A model generated the notes under the pieces. It searched no databases. It saw only the letters and a list, made by a program, of their open reading frames with translations, and had not been told where the DNA came from. From CAVYVZ01 sp963772065 (GTDB taxonomy: Bacteria > Acidobacteriota > Vicinamibacteria > Vicinamibacterales > UBA2999), in NCBI GenBank assembly GCA_963772065.1, contig CAVYVZ010000009.1, positions 372,001 through 436,000 on the forward strand: DNA of 64,000 bases, read 5' to 3'. The position numbers were made by a program, and so were the translations under genes. Below, in pieces: positions 12,912 to 22,201 of the stretch. The number at the start of each line of letters is the position of its first letter. Position 1 is the stretch's first letter.

Positions 12912-14000
12912 ATGACGAAGAAGAGAAGCTCGCCACGACCGCTCACCGGACGCGTGGCCCTCGTCGCCGGAGCGACGCGCGGCGCCGGCCGCGGCATCGC
13001 ACGCGCGCTTGCTGAAGCCGGCGCGATGGTCTACTGCACCGGCCGAAGCGTTAAGGGCAAACCGTCGCCGTACGGACGGCCTGAGACAATCGAGGAGACC
13101 GCGGCGACTATCAAGGCCGCGGGCGGCTCCGCAATCGCGCTACGCGTCGATCACACGCGCGAGAGCGAGGTGAAAGCGCTGTTCCGACGCATCATGCGCG
13201 CCCACAAACGCATCGACGTCGTCGTCGACAGCGTGGCAGGCGAAGACCCGTTGATGGGCACGTACGGCTTCCTCTGGCAGGCGGATATCAGGAACGCGGA
13301 GGCGATCTTCCGGCAGGGGCTCACCTCCCGCATCATCACGGCGAAGCATGCCGCGTTGGCGATGATGGCCGCCAAACGCGGGCTCATCGTGGAAGTGACG
13401 GAAAACGACATGATCGGTGGCGGGGGAAATCCGATGGCGCAGGCCGTCAAGATGGCGCAGAAGGTGCTGCCGCTCCTCTGGGCCGCCGAACTGGCGCCAC
13501 ATGGCGTCGCCGCCATCGCCATCACGCCCGGCTTCCTGCGCTCCGAATCCATGCTGCAGCACCTCCAGGTCACCGAGGACAACTGGCGCGAGGCAGGAAA
13601 GAAAGATCCGAACTTCCTCGAGTCGGAATCGCCGTTGTTCGTGGGGCGAGCCGTCGCCGCGGTCGCGGCAGACCCGAAGGTGCGGGAGCGCACCGGCATG
13701 CTCTTCAGCTCCTGGGAGCTTGCGCGCGATTACGGATTTACCGACTACGACGGCCGTCGTCCCGATTGGGGCCGCCACAAGATTGATTTCTCCGTACCTC
13801 CGCCGACCTGGATCGATCTGTTCCGCACGGGCACTGATTTGGAGAGCAAGTGGTTGACGACGCTCGCGGCGCGGACGAAGAGGTTCAGGGCGAAGATCGC
13901 ATTTCAGCCCGTAATACCACCAGTACGGCGCCAGCCATCAGCAACGTCAGGGTATGCCCCAGTCCCCAGTACGCGCCAAGCCACGCCGCCTGCGCGCTAG
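12912..14000 (+). CDS. Short-chain dehydrogenase/reductase
   Basis: The Rossmann motif VAGATRGAGRGIARALAEAG lies near the N-terminus, then TGRS and a central VVVDSVAGED segment. The family Ser-Tyr-Lys site is not canonical here: the region has ENDMIGGG and AQAVKMAQK, and the usual Tyr is not seen, so activity is uncertain. The next part (GVAAIAITPGFLRSESM) and the tail (RDYGFTDYDGRRPDWGRH) match an uncharacterised SDR subgroup. The last 40 residues (RTKRF onwards) have no family likeness and overlap the 3' end of the convergent nitrile hydratase accessory gene. The natural stop may have been lost in a rearrangement. Confidence 0.8.
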   Translation: MTKKRSSPRPLTGRVALVAGATRGAGRGIARALAEAGAMVYCTGRSVKGKPSPYGRPETIEETAATIKAAGGSAIALRVDHTRESEVKALFRRIMRAHKRIDVVVDSVAGEDPLMGTYGFLWQADIRNAEAIFRQGLTSRIITAKHAALAMMAAKRGLIVEVTENDMIGGGGNPMAQAVKMAQKVLPLLWAAELAPHGVAAIAITPGFLRSESMLQHLQVTEDNWREAGKKDPNFLESESPLFVGRAVAAVAADPKVRERTGMLFSSWELARDYGFTDYDGRRPDWGRHKIDFSVPPPTWIDLFRTGTDLESKWLTTLAARTKRFRAKIAFQPVIPPVRRQPSATSGYAPVPSTRQATPPAR

Positions 14001-14577
14001 AACGCTCGCCGGTCATGAGCGTCGATATGGCAACAAGGTGGTCGGGCTCGAGTGCGTGGCGCATGCCGAGCAGCAAGCCCAGCGCAGCACTCCCGATAAC
14101 CCCTGCCTGCAGCGGCGTCGCGGCCGAATCGTGAATCATCCAGTACGCAGCGAAAGTGGAAACGAGCCCAAGAACAAGCCAGCGCCCATCAGACCTTCTT
14201 GCCGCGTCACAAAGCTCCACCGGCTTCCCGTGAGGAGTGTTTCGGTAGGCTTCGACCCAGGCCGCCTTGCGCGTGAGGAGCGCGGTCGGACTCGCCAGAC
14301 GTTTCGTCGTCACCAAACGCTCGAGAGCCGTCAGCCAGTACCTGTAGTAGCGGGAACCATCGTCGGGTTCACCGCGCCTGGCGGCGGCCTGTAGTTCGTC
14401 CGCCAGCGCCGCGGTCCATTCCTGCGATGTGAAGTGCCCCTGCTCGGAGAGCTTGACAGCGAGTGCGAAGGCTTCGGCCTGCCATGGCTCGGCGAACACC
14501 GGCCCTCCCTCGTCGCGAGGTAGAGCGGGCAAGTCGGAAAGACAGGCGGAGCTCGCGGCCAGACTAGGCTGGTTCAA
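13885..14577 (-). CDS. Nitrile hydratase activator fused to a truncated NicO/NhlF-like cobalt transporter
   Basis: The first 110 residues, from TTG 14577, match nitrile hydratase accessory proteins, which load cobalt into the alpha subunit: LPALPRDEGGPVFAEPWQAE, AVKLSEQGHFTSQEWTAAL, YYRYWLTALERLV. A membrane part follows: LVLGLVSTFAAYWM, then GLLLGMRHALEPDHLVAIST, which holds the HX4DH metal motif of NicO/HoxN-type nickel-cobalt permeases. After one more helix (LGHTLTLLMAGAVLVVL) the reading stops at RAEMRSSP, whereas full transporters go on for several more helices. None of the three frames continues it. The gene overlaps the beta-subunit gene by 14 bases and runs into the SDR gene from the other strand. 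Confidence 0.8.
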   Translation of the reverse strand: MNQPSLAASSACLSDLPALPRDEGGPVFAEPWQAEAFALAVKLSEQGHFTSQEWTAALADELQAAARRGEPDDGSRYYRYWLTALERLVTTKRLASPTALLTRKAAWVEAYRNTPHGKPVELCDAARRSDGRWLVLGLVSTFAAYWMIHDSAATPLQAGVIGSAALGLLLGMRHALEPDHLVAISTLMTGERSSAQAAWLGAYWGLGHTLTLLMAGAVLVVLRAEMRSSP

Positions 14578-15224
14578 GGTAGTCGTCCCACATGTCCAGA
14601 TAGACCGAATCGCGCGGGGACGCGCCGGCCCCCCACAACTCCCGTGCGTCGAAACGGACGGAGTAGACGTGCTGACGTTTCTCGCCTTGAAAATGGGCGT
14701 TGGTGTCCGGAAAGACATAGACACCGTGATCTCGGATGATGACTCCGGTCTTTCCGCGCGCGTACCGCGGCAATCGTGTGTGGCCAGTGGGATTGATGTT
14801 TCGCGCGCGCACGCGTTGGCTGACCTTGAACAAGGGCCGAATCGTCGGGTCATCGCTCGACGGAACTCCGCGGGTGAGCCAGCGGGAAGACGTCGCGAGG
14901 GTCAACGCGGGGGTAGCTTTCGGGGAGGCAGGATCGGCCGTGCCGCTCTCCAATTCCTCCTTTGGACACCAAGCCATATCGCACGACATCTTTTACAAGC
15001 CTGTGGAACCAGCGCTCGTAGTAGCTCATTCGCAGATAGTCGGCAGGCGGCAGGAGTTCGATTGCATGCCTCGCCGTATCGAGGCTCCATTTGCGCCAGG
15101 CCCCCATCGCACGGGTGAGCGCGTATACGCGTCCCTCCCAGGGAGCGTGAAAGACAGGTTCGTCTTTCTCATACTCCACAGGACCCATGCCCTGCTGGCC
15201 GCCCATGTCGTGCACGCCATTCAT
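14564..15224 (-). CDS. nthB: Nitrile hydratase beta subunit, frameshifted
   Basis: The N-terminus MNGVHDMGGQQGMGPVEYEKDEPVFH and the helix pattern HAIELLPPADYLRMSYYERW are diagnostic of nitrile hydratase beta subunits. Near 14965 the frame shifts within a purine-rich stretch (AAAGGAGGAATTG), and the SH3-like C-terminal half continues in another frame: FKVSQRVRARNINPTGHTRLPRY, GVIIRDHGVYVFPD, YSVRFDARELWG, YLDMWDDYLEPA. Joined, it is about 219 residues, the normal length. ATG 15224 overlaps the alpha-subunit stop (ATGA). The beta subunit has no export signal of its own. Confidence 0.88.
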
Positions 15225-15931
15225 GGGTTGTCTCCAACTGTGGGGACGGTGACTTTGGCGACGCCGATCATCGCGTCGCGTGTGATCAGCGTCGCTAGCT
15301 CCTCTTCGGGCATCGTTTCAGTGCCTGCCGGACGCTCGGGCAGCACGATGTACCGCAACTCCGCGGTGCTATCCCAGACGCGTATTTCGATGTCTTCCCC
15401 CAACGACATTCCGAACTCGCGCAGGATGCCGCGCGGGTCGATGACCGCCCGGGAGCGATAAGGCGCGGACTTGTACCACACAGGCGGAAGGCCGAGAACC
15501 GGCCAGGGATAACAGGAACACAACGTGCAGACGACCAGGTTGTGCACCTTGGGTCCATTCTCCACCACGACCACGTGCTCACCCTGCCCGCTGCTATAAC
15601 CCAGTTCCGCGATTGCGACGGGAGCATTCTCCAGCAGGCGCTTCTTGTACGCCGGATCGATCCACGCGCGCGCCACCACCCGCGCGCCGTTGCGCGGGCC
15701 GACCTTGTGCTCCATGGTGTCGATCAGGGCGTCGAGCGCGGCGCGGTCGACCAGGCCCTTTTCTACCAGCAGCGACTCGAGCGACTTGACGCGCAAGGCG
15801 AGGTCCGAAGGGACCGTCTGGTGCTCGTCACCGCGGTCCTGGGCCGAACGTTGGGAATGGATCATAGGTGTGGCCGCCGCACCCACCGCCGTGGCCGCAG
15901 CCTTCAGGAAGCCGCGCCGAGTGCCGCCCAT
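15221..15931 (-). CDS. nthA: Cobalt-type nitrile hydratase alpha subunit with twin-arginine signal
   Basis: Nitrile hydratase turns nitriles into amides. The metal site VCTLCSC is at residues 134-140 (Cys135, Cys138, Ser139, Cys140); Thr between the first cysteines and the following YPW mark the cobalt type. The rest matches the alpha subunit closely (VVARAWIDPAYKKRLLE, PVWYKSAPYRSRAVIDPRG, VRVWDSTAELRYIVLPERPAG). Unusually, residues 1-25 read MGGTRRGFLKAAATAVGAAA, a classic twin-arginine export signal. The ATG at 15931 has an AGAAGGG box eight bases upstream, which supports this start. Export of a folded, cofactor-bearing enzyme by Tat is plausible, with beta carried along. The operon runs alpha, beta, activator, all overlapping. 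Confidence 0.92.
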   Translation of the reverse strand: MGGTRRGFLKAAATAVGAAATPMIHSQRSAQDRGDEHQTVPSDLALRVKSLESLLVEKGLVDRAALDALIDTMEHKVGPRNGARVVARAWIDPAYKKRLLENAPVAIAELGYSSGQGEHVVVVENGPKVHNLVVCTLCSCYPWPVLGLPPVWYKSAPYRSRAVIDPRGILREFGMSLGEDIEIRVWDSTAELRYIVLPERPAGTETMPEEELATLITRDAMIGVAKVTVPTVGDNP

Positions 15932-16157
15932 CAGATATTCCCTTCTGGTTCCTGGCAGTGAGGCATCACTCTACTCCCACACGTGTCGAGGTCAAGTAAC
16001 AATCTCGGAGGCCTGGCCTCGCCGGCCATTGCTGCTAGTGCACCACCCCTTGGCGGAATTCCGCCTCGGGGGCGTCGACGTATGCGTGACCCCGCTGAGT
16101 CGTCACGAGTGGGGTGAGCATTGCGTGAGATTCCGGTGATCCGTAGTCGAGCGACGG

Positions 16158-17240
16158 TCAGGATTCGAGGCCGAGAAACACGCCCAGGCGATTCAGCTCC
16201 TCCTCGAGTGCGCGACGAAACCCTCGATCGCGCGGCGGATGCGACGCGATGTAGCCGAAGTCCGACTGTAAGGTCCCGTCCCTCACCGACACATTCCCCC
16301 AGCCGATGACACGGTCGCGCCATAGCAGCGGGAGCGCGTAGTACCCGAACTTGCGCTTGCCCACAGGGGTGTACGCCTCGAAGCGATAGGCCCAGCCCCA
16401 GAGGATCTCGAAACGCCGACGGTCCCATACCACCGGATCGAAAGGCGCCAAAAGACGCACGAGGTCGTGTGGCGCAGTGGCCTCCGGCGCTTCCTCCGCC
16501 GGCCAGTACCAGTCCACGCCGTCGACGCGCGCATGGGCGAGCCGCCGCTTCGCGCGCTGAAGCGTGGGTTCCAGCTCCCGAGCCCAATGCGGAACGGCGT
16601 AGCGGAGCCGTCGCACCAGCGTCGACAGGCTGGCCTCCGGCAGCGGCGCGTACTTCCCGACAATGACGTCGACGAGCGCATCGAGGCGCGCGCGGCGAGT
16701 GGCGGCGTCGCGCGGCGCGGCCGCGTGCTCGTGGGCGCCGTAGATCCGGATCCCGGCCTCGCGACGTACGACTCGCAGCAGTCCGCGGTAATGCATGGCA
16801 TCCAGCAGGTGTGTGGTCGCGCTCGACGAGCCACCCCAGTAGTTGGTGACGGTCCCGTGCGAGAAGTGCTCGTCCACCTCGCGTGGATGCACCGAGCCGC
16901 GCGTCCTGACAAAGTCCAGAAGGGCGCGGACGTGCCTCCCACGCGCCGCGGTCCATGGCGTGGGACCTCCGCGCGGGTGCATCAAGACCTGCACGGCGCC
17001 CGTGACGAAGCCGTAGTTCACGACGACATCCTCGTGGACGTCGAGGCGGGCATATCGGCGCTCGAGATCGCCGGCGCGGTAGCCGTTCACGCGATGACGC
17101 AGCGTGAGGTCTTGCGCGCGCGCCGGTGCCCGGATGGGGTCGGCCTGCACGAAGCCAAGTGCGTCGAGCGCGCGCTGTAGCGTGGTCGACGGAAAGAGGC
17201 TGCGCGCAACCGCGGAGCGCCGCAAGACATCGAGGGTCAC
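16158..17240 (-). CDS. YcaQ/AlkZ-like winged-helix DNA glycosylase
   Basis: A 360-residue HTH_42-type protein. Enzymes of the AlkZ/YcaQ group remove DNA crosslinks or alkylated bases with a Q-x-[QD] motif; here QAD is at residues 32-34 in GFVQADPIRAPARAQDL. Winged-helix segments follow, then LLAPFDPVVWDRRRFEILWG and YRFEAYTPVGKRKFGYYALPLLWRD, which are the conserved C-terminal signature. The length is slightly below the usual 380-400. It stands alone, with the ankyrin gene divergent from it. Whether it unhooks crosslinks or removes simple lesions cannot be told. Confidence 0.85.
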   Translation of the reverse strand: MTLDVLRRSAVARSLFPSTTLQRALDALGFVQADPIRAPARAQDLTLRHRVNGYRAGDLERRYARLDVHEDVVVNYGFVTGAVQVLMHPRGGPTPWTAARGRHVRALLDFVRTRGSVHPREVDEHFSHGTVTNYWGGSSSATTHLLDAMHYRGLLRVVRREAGIRIYGAHEHAAAPRDAATRRARLDALVDVIVGKYAPLPEASLSTLVRRLRYAVPHWARELEPTLQRAKRRLAHARVDGVDWYWPAEEAPEATAPHDLVRLLAPFDPVVWDRRRFEILWGWAYRFEAYTPVGKRKFGYYALPLLWRDRVIGWGNVSVRDGTLQSDFGYIASHPPRDRGFRRALEEELNRLGVFLGLES

Positions 17241-17430
17241 TCGGCTCCATTATCCACGCGCGTCGCGCTCTTCCTTTGACTTGCCGAATTCATCGGATTA
17301 CGCTGGCGTCGCGTACAAGGACGCATCCGGTCCGCGGAAAGGGTAGAAGCCCACCTGTCCTCACCAGGTCTCGCGAACCTTCTTTCAGCCCGATGTGCGG
17401 ACAGCGGGCGCTCGATGAAAGGAGGTCGCT

Positions 17431-18652
17431 ATGTCGACTGATCCGCACGCGGCGCCACGCCTTCTTCCCGACCGTCCCAATCTGCGGCATCTCAAGGACC
17501 AGGCCAAGGACCTCGTGAAGGCCGGCACCGCGAAGTCAATCACGGATGCGCAATTCAAGATCGCCCGCCTCTATGGATTTCCGAGTTGGCCGAAGCTCAA
17601 GGCCCACGTCGATTCACTCGAGGAGATCGGGCAGCTCAAGCTGGCCATCGACGCCAACGATCTCGGGCGCGTCAAGAACCTCATGACCCGAAACCCGGAG
17701 CTGCACCACGCTCCCCTTGGCTATGGCAAGAACGGACCGCTGACGTGGGTTGCCGAATGCCGGGTTCCGTGGGAGCCGCCCAGTCCGAACGCGATTGGCC
17801 ATGGCGACGTGGATGATCGAAAACGGCTCGGACGTGCACCAGGGCGGGGATGGGCCGCTGATGCGAGCGGCGCTCAAGGGCAACCGCATTCCGATGATGG
17901 AGCTTCTCGTCTCCTGCGGTGCGGATGTGAATGCCGAGTGGAACGGAGACTTCCCGATCATCTTTGCGCCCTGCGAGGCGGTGGATCCGGAGGCGCTCAA
18001 GTGGCTCCTCGATCATGGAGCGAATCCGAACTGTGCCAATGCCCGTGGGCGCGGCACAGCGCTGGATTACGTGATCGGAACCTACGCGCGTTCACCGGAG
18101 CGACTGAGCGCCTGCATCGAGGCTCTGCTCGAGGCGGGTGGCACGACAAGGTACAACGCTCCGGGCGTGTTGGACGTGCTCCGTCGCCGGCTCGATCGCC
18201 TGGCGGAGCAGCTTGATGCCGATTCAACGTTGGTGCATCGGCGGTTTCCTGAACTGGACTGCGGCAGCACGGGCGGCCGCCGCCTGCTGCTTCAAGGAGC
18301 GACCTTGCTGCACGTGGCCGCGGAGTTCGGCAACATTGAAGCCGCAACGCTGCTGCTCGATCGCGGCGCAGACGTCAACGCGCGCGCCACGGTGGACGCG
18401 GCCGGCGTAGGCGGGCAAACGGCGATTTTCCACGCGGTCACGCAGTTCGGCGATGCAGGGCTACCGATGGCGCAGCTGTTGGTGGAGCGTGGCGCCGACC
18501 TCGCCGTGCGCGTGAAACTCCCGGGACATTACGAGCGGCCGGATGAAGTCGTCGAATGCACGCCGCTGGGGTACGCGCTGCGGTTTCAGAGCGAGTCTCA
18601 TTCTGAAGGCAAAACGGTGGCGTTCCTGCGGGAACGAGGGGCCATCGAGTGA
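17431..18652 (+). CDS. Ankyrin-repeat protein, frameshifted
   Basis: ATG 17431 lies five bases after a perfect GGAGG. The N-terminal 60 residues (RPNLRHLKDQAKDLVKAG, ARLYGFPSWPKLKAHVD) are a short helical module often found before ankyrin repeats in soil bacteria. Near 17790 the frame shifts by one base. After that come ankyrin units such as GDGPLMRAALKGNRIPMMELLVSCGADVN, DPEALKWLLDHGANPN, GATLLHVAAEFGNIEAATLLLDRGADVN and MAQLLVERGADLAV. These mediate protein contacts; the partner is unknown. The joined length is about 406 residues. Confidence 0.82.
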
Positions 18653-18668
18653 AGCCCGCGGTTCAACA

Positions 18669-18705
18669 GTAGACTTCCTACACAATAATATGTAGAGTCT
18701 CTACA
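18669..18705 (+). promoter_or_regulatory. PadR operator and promoter
   Basis: A perfect 7-bp dyad TGTAGAG-T-CTCTACA lies at 18691-18705, ending two bases before the PadR start codon. A related half-match GTAG(N5)CTAC is at 18669-18681. Between them TAATAT (18686-18691) fits a -10 box, with TTCAAC (18662-18667) as a possible -35. Binding of PadR here would block the promoter, giving autorepression of the PadR/permease operon. Confidence 0.7.
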
Positions 18706-18707
18706 CA

Positions 18708-19064
18708 ATGGCGCCGAAGCCGCCGTCTCGCGTCGAGCTCCTTCGTGGCACCCTCGATCTCCTGATCCTGCGCACGCTGTTGCCGGGACCGAGCCACGGC
18801 CACGCGATCGCCAAACACATTCAGCGGACCTCGGAAGACCTGCTGCAGGTCGAAACAGGCTCTCTCTACCCCGCGCTCTATCGGCTCGAGGCGAATGACT
18901 GGGTGGCCGCGTCCTGGGAGCTGTCAGAGAAGGGCAAGCGCGCCCGCTACTACCGAATCACTCCCAAGGGGCGAAAGCAGCTGGCCAGCGAGCAGTCGAA
19001 ATGGGACGCATTCGCGCGCGCCATGGGGTTGCTGCTCAAGCCGGCCGACGAGGAGGGACGTTGA
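18708..19064 (+). CDS. PadR-family transcriptional regulator
   Basis: A 118-residue winged-helix regulator: LLRGTLDLLILRTLLPGPSHGHAIAKHI is the first helices, LLQVETGSLYPALYRLEANDWVAASWEL the recognition helix, and RARYYRITPKGRKQL the wing. It fits the short PadR-s1 type that represses multidrug or envelope transporters. The stop TGA overlaps the TTG start of the next permease gene (TTGA at 19061-19064). The upstream dyad at 18691-18705 is the likely binding site. Confidence 0.93.
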   Translation: MAPKPPSRVELLRGTLDLLILRTLLPGPSHGHAIAKHIQRTSEDLLQVETGSLYPALYRLEANDWVAASWELSEKGKRARYYRITPKGRKQLASEQSKWDAFARAMGLLLKPADEEGR

Positions 19065-21796
19065 CCTCGCTCTTGCGCAAGCTCACGTGGTGGGTGCACC
19101 GGAGGCGCAAGGAGGACGAGCTCCGCGAGGAGCTGGAATTTCATCTTGCGAACGAAGCTGACGAACGCCAGGCAGACGGACTGACGGAAGACGAGGCCAG
19201 ATGGGCGGCGCGCCGCGACCTGGGCAATGTGACGCTGCTGCGGGAGGACACGCGCACGTTGTGGTCGTGGATGCTGCTCGAGCAGCTGGCGCAAGACATC
19301 CGATACGGCCTGCGCACGATGGCCACCAACAAGACCTTCAGCGCGATGGCGGTCCTGTCGCTCGCCCTGGGAATCGGGGCCAACACAGCCATCTTCAGCT
19401 TCATGGATTCGATCCTCATGCGCTCGCTCCCCGTGCCCGAGCCGCAGTCCCTCGTGATCCTGAGCTGGCGGACTCCACGCCGCGAGATGTACGGTTCGAA
19501 TCGGCACAACAATAGTTTTGCCGACGCCAGCGGGGGATTCGTCGGCGGGTTCTTCTCGTACCCCGCATTCAAGCTGCTGCGTAAGTACGACTCCGTTTTC
19601 TCGATCGTCTTCGGGTATCAAGGCGCCGGCGATCTGACCCTCACATTCCGAGGCCAGGCCGAGCTCGCACGGACGGAATACGTATCTGGCGACTATTTCC
19701 GAGGGCTCGGGATTCCGCCGGCCGCGGGGCGGCTGATCGGTCCGGATGACGATCGCGCAGGCGCTCCGGGCACGGCGGTCGTCAGCTTCGCCCTGAGTCA
19801 GGCGCGGTTTGGCGGACCTGAACGTGCGCCCGGACAATCGATTCAGATCAACAACCTCCCGTTCACGGTGATCGGCGTCGCTCCGCCCGAGTTCTTTGGC
19901 GCCGATCCTGGCAGTCCGCCGGACGTCTACGTGCCGATGCACGCCAACCTTCTTCTGGAGGACCGGAACTACTCAGCCGCCACGTACCTTGACCCGAACT
20001 ACGACTGGGTGGTGCCCATGGCGCGCTTGCGTCCCGGCGTCAGCCCGCTGCAGGCACAGGCGGCCGTGGCTGGCCCGTTCTCTGAATGGGCGCGCACCGC
20101 GCGCCCAAAGCGCAGGGCGGACAACGTTCCCACCCTGCTTGTGAGGGAAGGGTCGGGCGGTCTCGACGGCCTGCGGCGGACATATTCGAAGCCGCTCTAC
20201 ATCCTCCTGACGATGGTGGGTCTCATACTCAGCATCGCTTGCGCGAATATCGCCAACCTCCTCCTGGCGCGCGCAGCCGCCCGGAGGCGCGAAATCGCGC
20301 TCCGCCTGAGTGTCGGGGCTGGGCGGCTTCGGATCATCCGCCAGCTCCTCACCGAGAGCGTCCTGCTCGCTGCGCTCGGTGGCACGCTCGGTGTTGTGTT
20401 CGCCGTCTGGGGAATCCGTGTCTTGACCCTCCTGCTGGCGAACGGGCGTGAGAACTTCACATTGCGTGCGGAATTGAATTGGCACGTGCTGGTTGTCGTG
20501 GCCGGGCTCTCTCTGTTGACGGGCGTGCTGTTCGGGCTTGCTCCCGCGCTGCAGTTGACGCGGCCGGACTTTGTGCCGGCGCTCAAGGAATCGCGGACTG
20601 GCGAAGCGCGCGGCCACCGGTTCCGCGGCCTGGGCCTGAGCCGCATTCTCATGGTCTCGCAAATCGCCTTTACCCTCCTGATTCTGGTCGCGGCCGGCCT
20701 GTTCGTGCGGACGCTTTCGAATCTCGCGTCGATTCAACTCGGATTCAACCGAGAGAGCTTGTTGACGTTCCAATTGAACGCCCGGCACGCCGGACATAAC
20801 GACCCGGAGATTGTCGCCTTCTACAACGACCTTCGGACGCAGTTCAGCTCTCTCCCGGGCGTGCGCGCCGCAAGTCTGTCGAATCATGCCCTGATCGGAA
20901 TGGGCACGAGTGGGACAGGGATCAGCGTATCCGGCTCTGCGCCTGAAAGCAGCAGCATCTTGACCATCGGGGCCGGTTTCTTCACGACCATGCAGATCCC
21001 GATGCTGCTTGGTCGCGAAATCGACGAGCGCGACCGGCCCGGCTCGCCCATGGTCGCGGTGGTGAACGAGGCGTTCGCCAAGAGAAGTTTCAGCGACCGG
21101 AATCCTCTCGGTGAGCACCTCGCCATGGAGAGGATGTGCCCGAAATGCGACATCGAAATCGTCGGCGTTTCGGCGAACTCACTCTATGGAAATCTCAAGG
21201 GAACGGCGCCGCCCACCGTCTATCTGCCGTTCGCGCAGGGCGCCTGGGGGCCAGTGCAGGGGATGGTCTATGAGCTGCGGACGGCCGGGGACCCGCTCAA
21301 CTATGTCAATGCCGTGCGCGATCTGGTTCAGCGGGCAGACCCACGGCTGCCGCTGTCAGACGTGAGGAGCCAAAGCGCGCGGATCGACCAGACCATCAAC
21401 CAGGAAATCATCTTTGCCCGCCTGTGCACCGCGTTTGCACTGCTGGCCCTGGTGATCGCGTGCGTTGGACTGTACGGCACGATGTCGTACAACGTCGCCC
21501 GCCGGACCGGTGAGATTGGCATCCGAATGGCGCTCGGGGCGCAACGCAGGCGCGTACTCTGGATGGTGCTTCGCGAAGTGGTGCTACTGGCGGCCGTCGC
21601 GCTCGCGATCGGTGTGCCGACAGCCCTTGCGACGTCAACGCTCCTGGAGTCGTTTCTCTTCGGAATGAAACCGAACGATCCGCTGGCCTTGACAGGATCG
21701 GTGATGACCCTCGTGAGCGCGGCGATTCTGGCTGGCTACCTGCCCGCCCGAAATGCATCGCGAATCGATCCGATGATCGCGCTTCGGCACGACTGA
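19061..21796 (+). CDS. ADOP-type ABC transporter permease
   Basis: An intact copy of about 911 residues, translated from TTG 19061, which is coupled to the PadR stop. The N-terminal helical domain (RRRKEDELREELEFHLANEADE, ARWAARRDLGNV) is typical of ADOPs. Then come LGIGANTAIFS (first helix), the MacB-like periplasmic core, ILSIACANIANLLLARAAARRREIALRLSVGAG (central helices), a second core domain, and CVGLYGTMSYNVARRTGEIGIRMALGA before the terminal RIDPMIALRHD. No ATP-binding partner is adjacent. In the family these are thought to act in macrolide- or lipoprotein-type mechanotransmission, but no substrate is established. Confidence 0.93.
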   Translation: MTSLLRKLTWWVHRRRKEDELREELEFHLANEADERQADGLTEDEARWAARRDLGNVTLLREDTRTLWSWMLLEQLAQDIRYGLRTMATNKTFSAMAVLSLALGIGANTAIFSFMDSILMRSLPVPEPQSLVILSWRTPRREMYGSNRHNNSFADASGGFVGGFFSYPAFKLLRKYDSVFSIVFGYQGAGDLTLTFRGQAELARTEYVSGDYFRGLGIPPAAGRLIGPDDDRAGAPGTAVVSFALSQARFGGPERAPGQSIQINNLPFTVIGVAPPEFFGADPGSPPDVYVPMHANLLLEDRNYSAATYLDPNYDWVVPMARLRPGVSPLQAQAAVAGPFSEWARTARPKRRADNVPTLLVREGSGGLDGLRRTYSKPLYILLTMVGLILSIACANIANLLLARAAARRREIALRLSVGAGRLRIIRQLLTESVLLAALGGTLGVVFAVWGIRVLTLLLANGRENFTLRAELNWHVLVVVAGLSLLTGVLFGLAPALQLTRPDFVPALKESRTGEARGHRFRGLGLSRILMVSQIAFTLLILVAAGLFVRTLSNLASIQLGFNRESLLTFQLNARHAGHNDPEIVAFYNDLRTQFSSLPGVRAASLSNHALIGMGTSGTGISVSGSAPESSSILTIGAGFFTTMQIPMLLGREIDERDRPGSPMVAVVNEAFAKRSFSDRNPLGEHLAMERMCPKCDIEIVGVSANSLYGNLKGTAPPTVYLPFAQGAWGPVQGMVYELRTAGDPLNYVNAVRDLVQRADPRLPLSDVRSQSARIDQTINQEIIFARLCTAFALLALVIACVGLYGTMSYNVARRTGEIGIRMALGAQRRRVLWMVLREVVLLAAVALAIGVPTALATSTLLESFLFGMKPNDPLALTGSVMTLVSAAILAGYLPARNASRIDPMIALRHD

Positions 21797-21820
21797 GCGC
21801 CACGAGGAGGCGAAGCGCCG

Positions 21821-22201
21821 CTAGCCGCCTACGTTCGCGCTGGCCCGTGTCCGCGTCGTCGCCGGATCGCTGACCGTCTGGCTCGCCTGACGCACCGCGC
21901 CTCGAGCCATGCCGCTCGCTCCACTCCGCTCCACGTGCACGTGCGCGTAGTGTCCGGGCACGTTCCACAGCACGCGATAGCCGGCGTGTCGAAACGTCTC
22001 CGACAGACCGTCCGGGTCGGACGAGTGGAAATCGAGCGCCAGCCCCGCGTAGTGGGCAGACCCCCGGCTGTGCACATGGTCGTTCGCCGAGACGAGCCGC
22101 ACGTCCTGGCCGGTCCGTGCCGACCAGATGTCGGCGAGGTCGAACATCCGCAGCGCTTCGCGCGACGTCAGGTGCACCGGCACCCGAAGCCCTTGAATCA
22201 C
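21821..22201 (-). CDS. M15-type peptidase domain protein (endolysin-like)
   Basis: The zinc-peptidase pattern of family M15 is visible: NDHVHSRGSAHYAGLALDFH (the SxHxxGxAxD block) and YAHVHVE (the HxH block). These enzymes cut D-Ala or D-Ala-L-Ala bonds in peptidoglycan. The start is GTG 22201, which overlaps the stop of the upstream gene (GTGA). At about 126 residues it is a bare catalytic domain without signal or wall-binding part. The tail after the HxH block is low-complexity. Together with the small membrane protein upstream this resembles a phage lysis pair. Confidence 0.72.
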   Translation of the reverse strand: MIQGLRVPVHLTSREALRMFDLADIWSARTGQDVRLVSANDHVHSRGSAHYAGLALDFHSSDPDGLSETFRHAGYRVLWNVPGHYAHVHVERSGASGMARGAVRQASQTVSDPATTRTRASANVGG

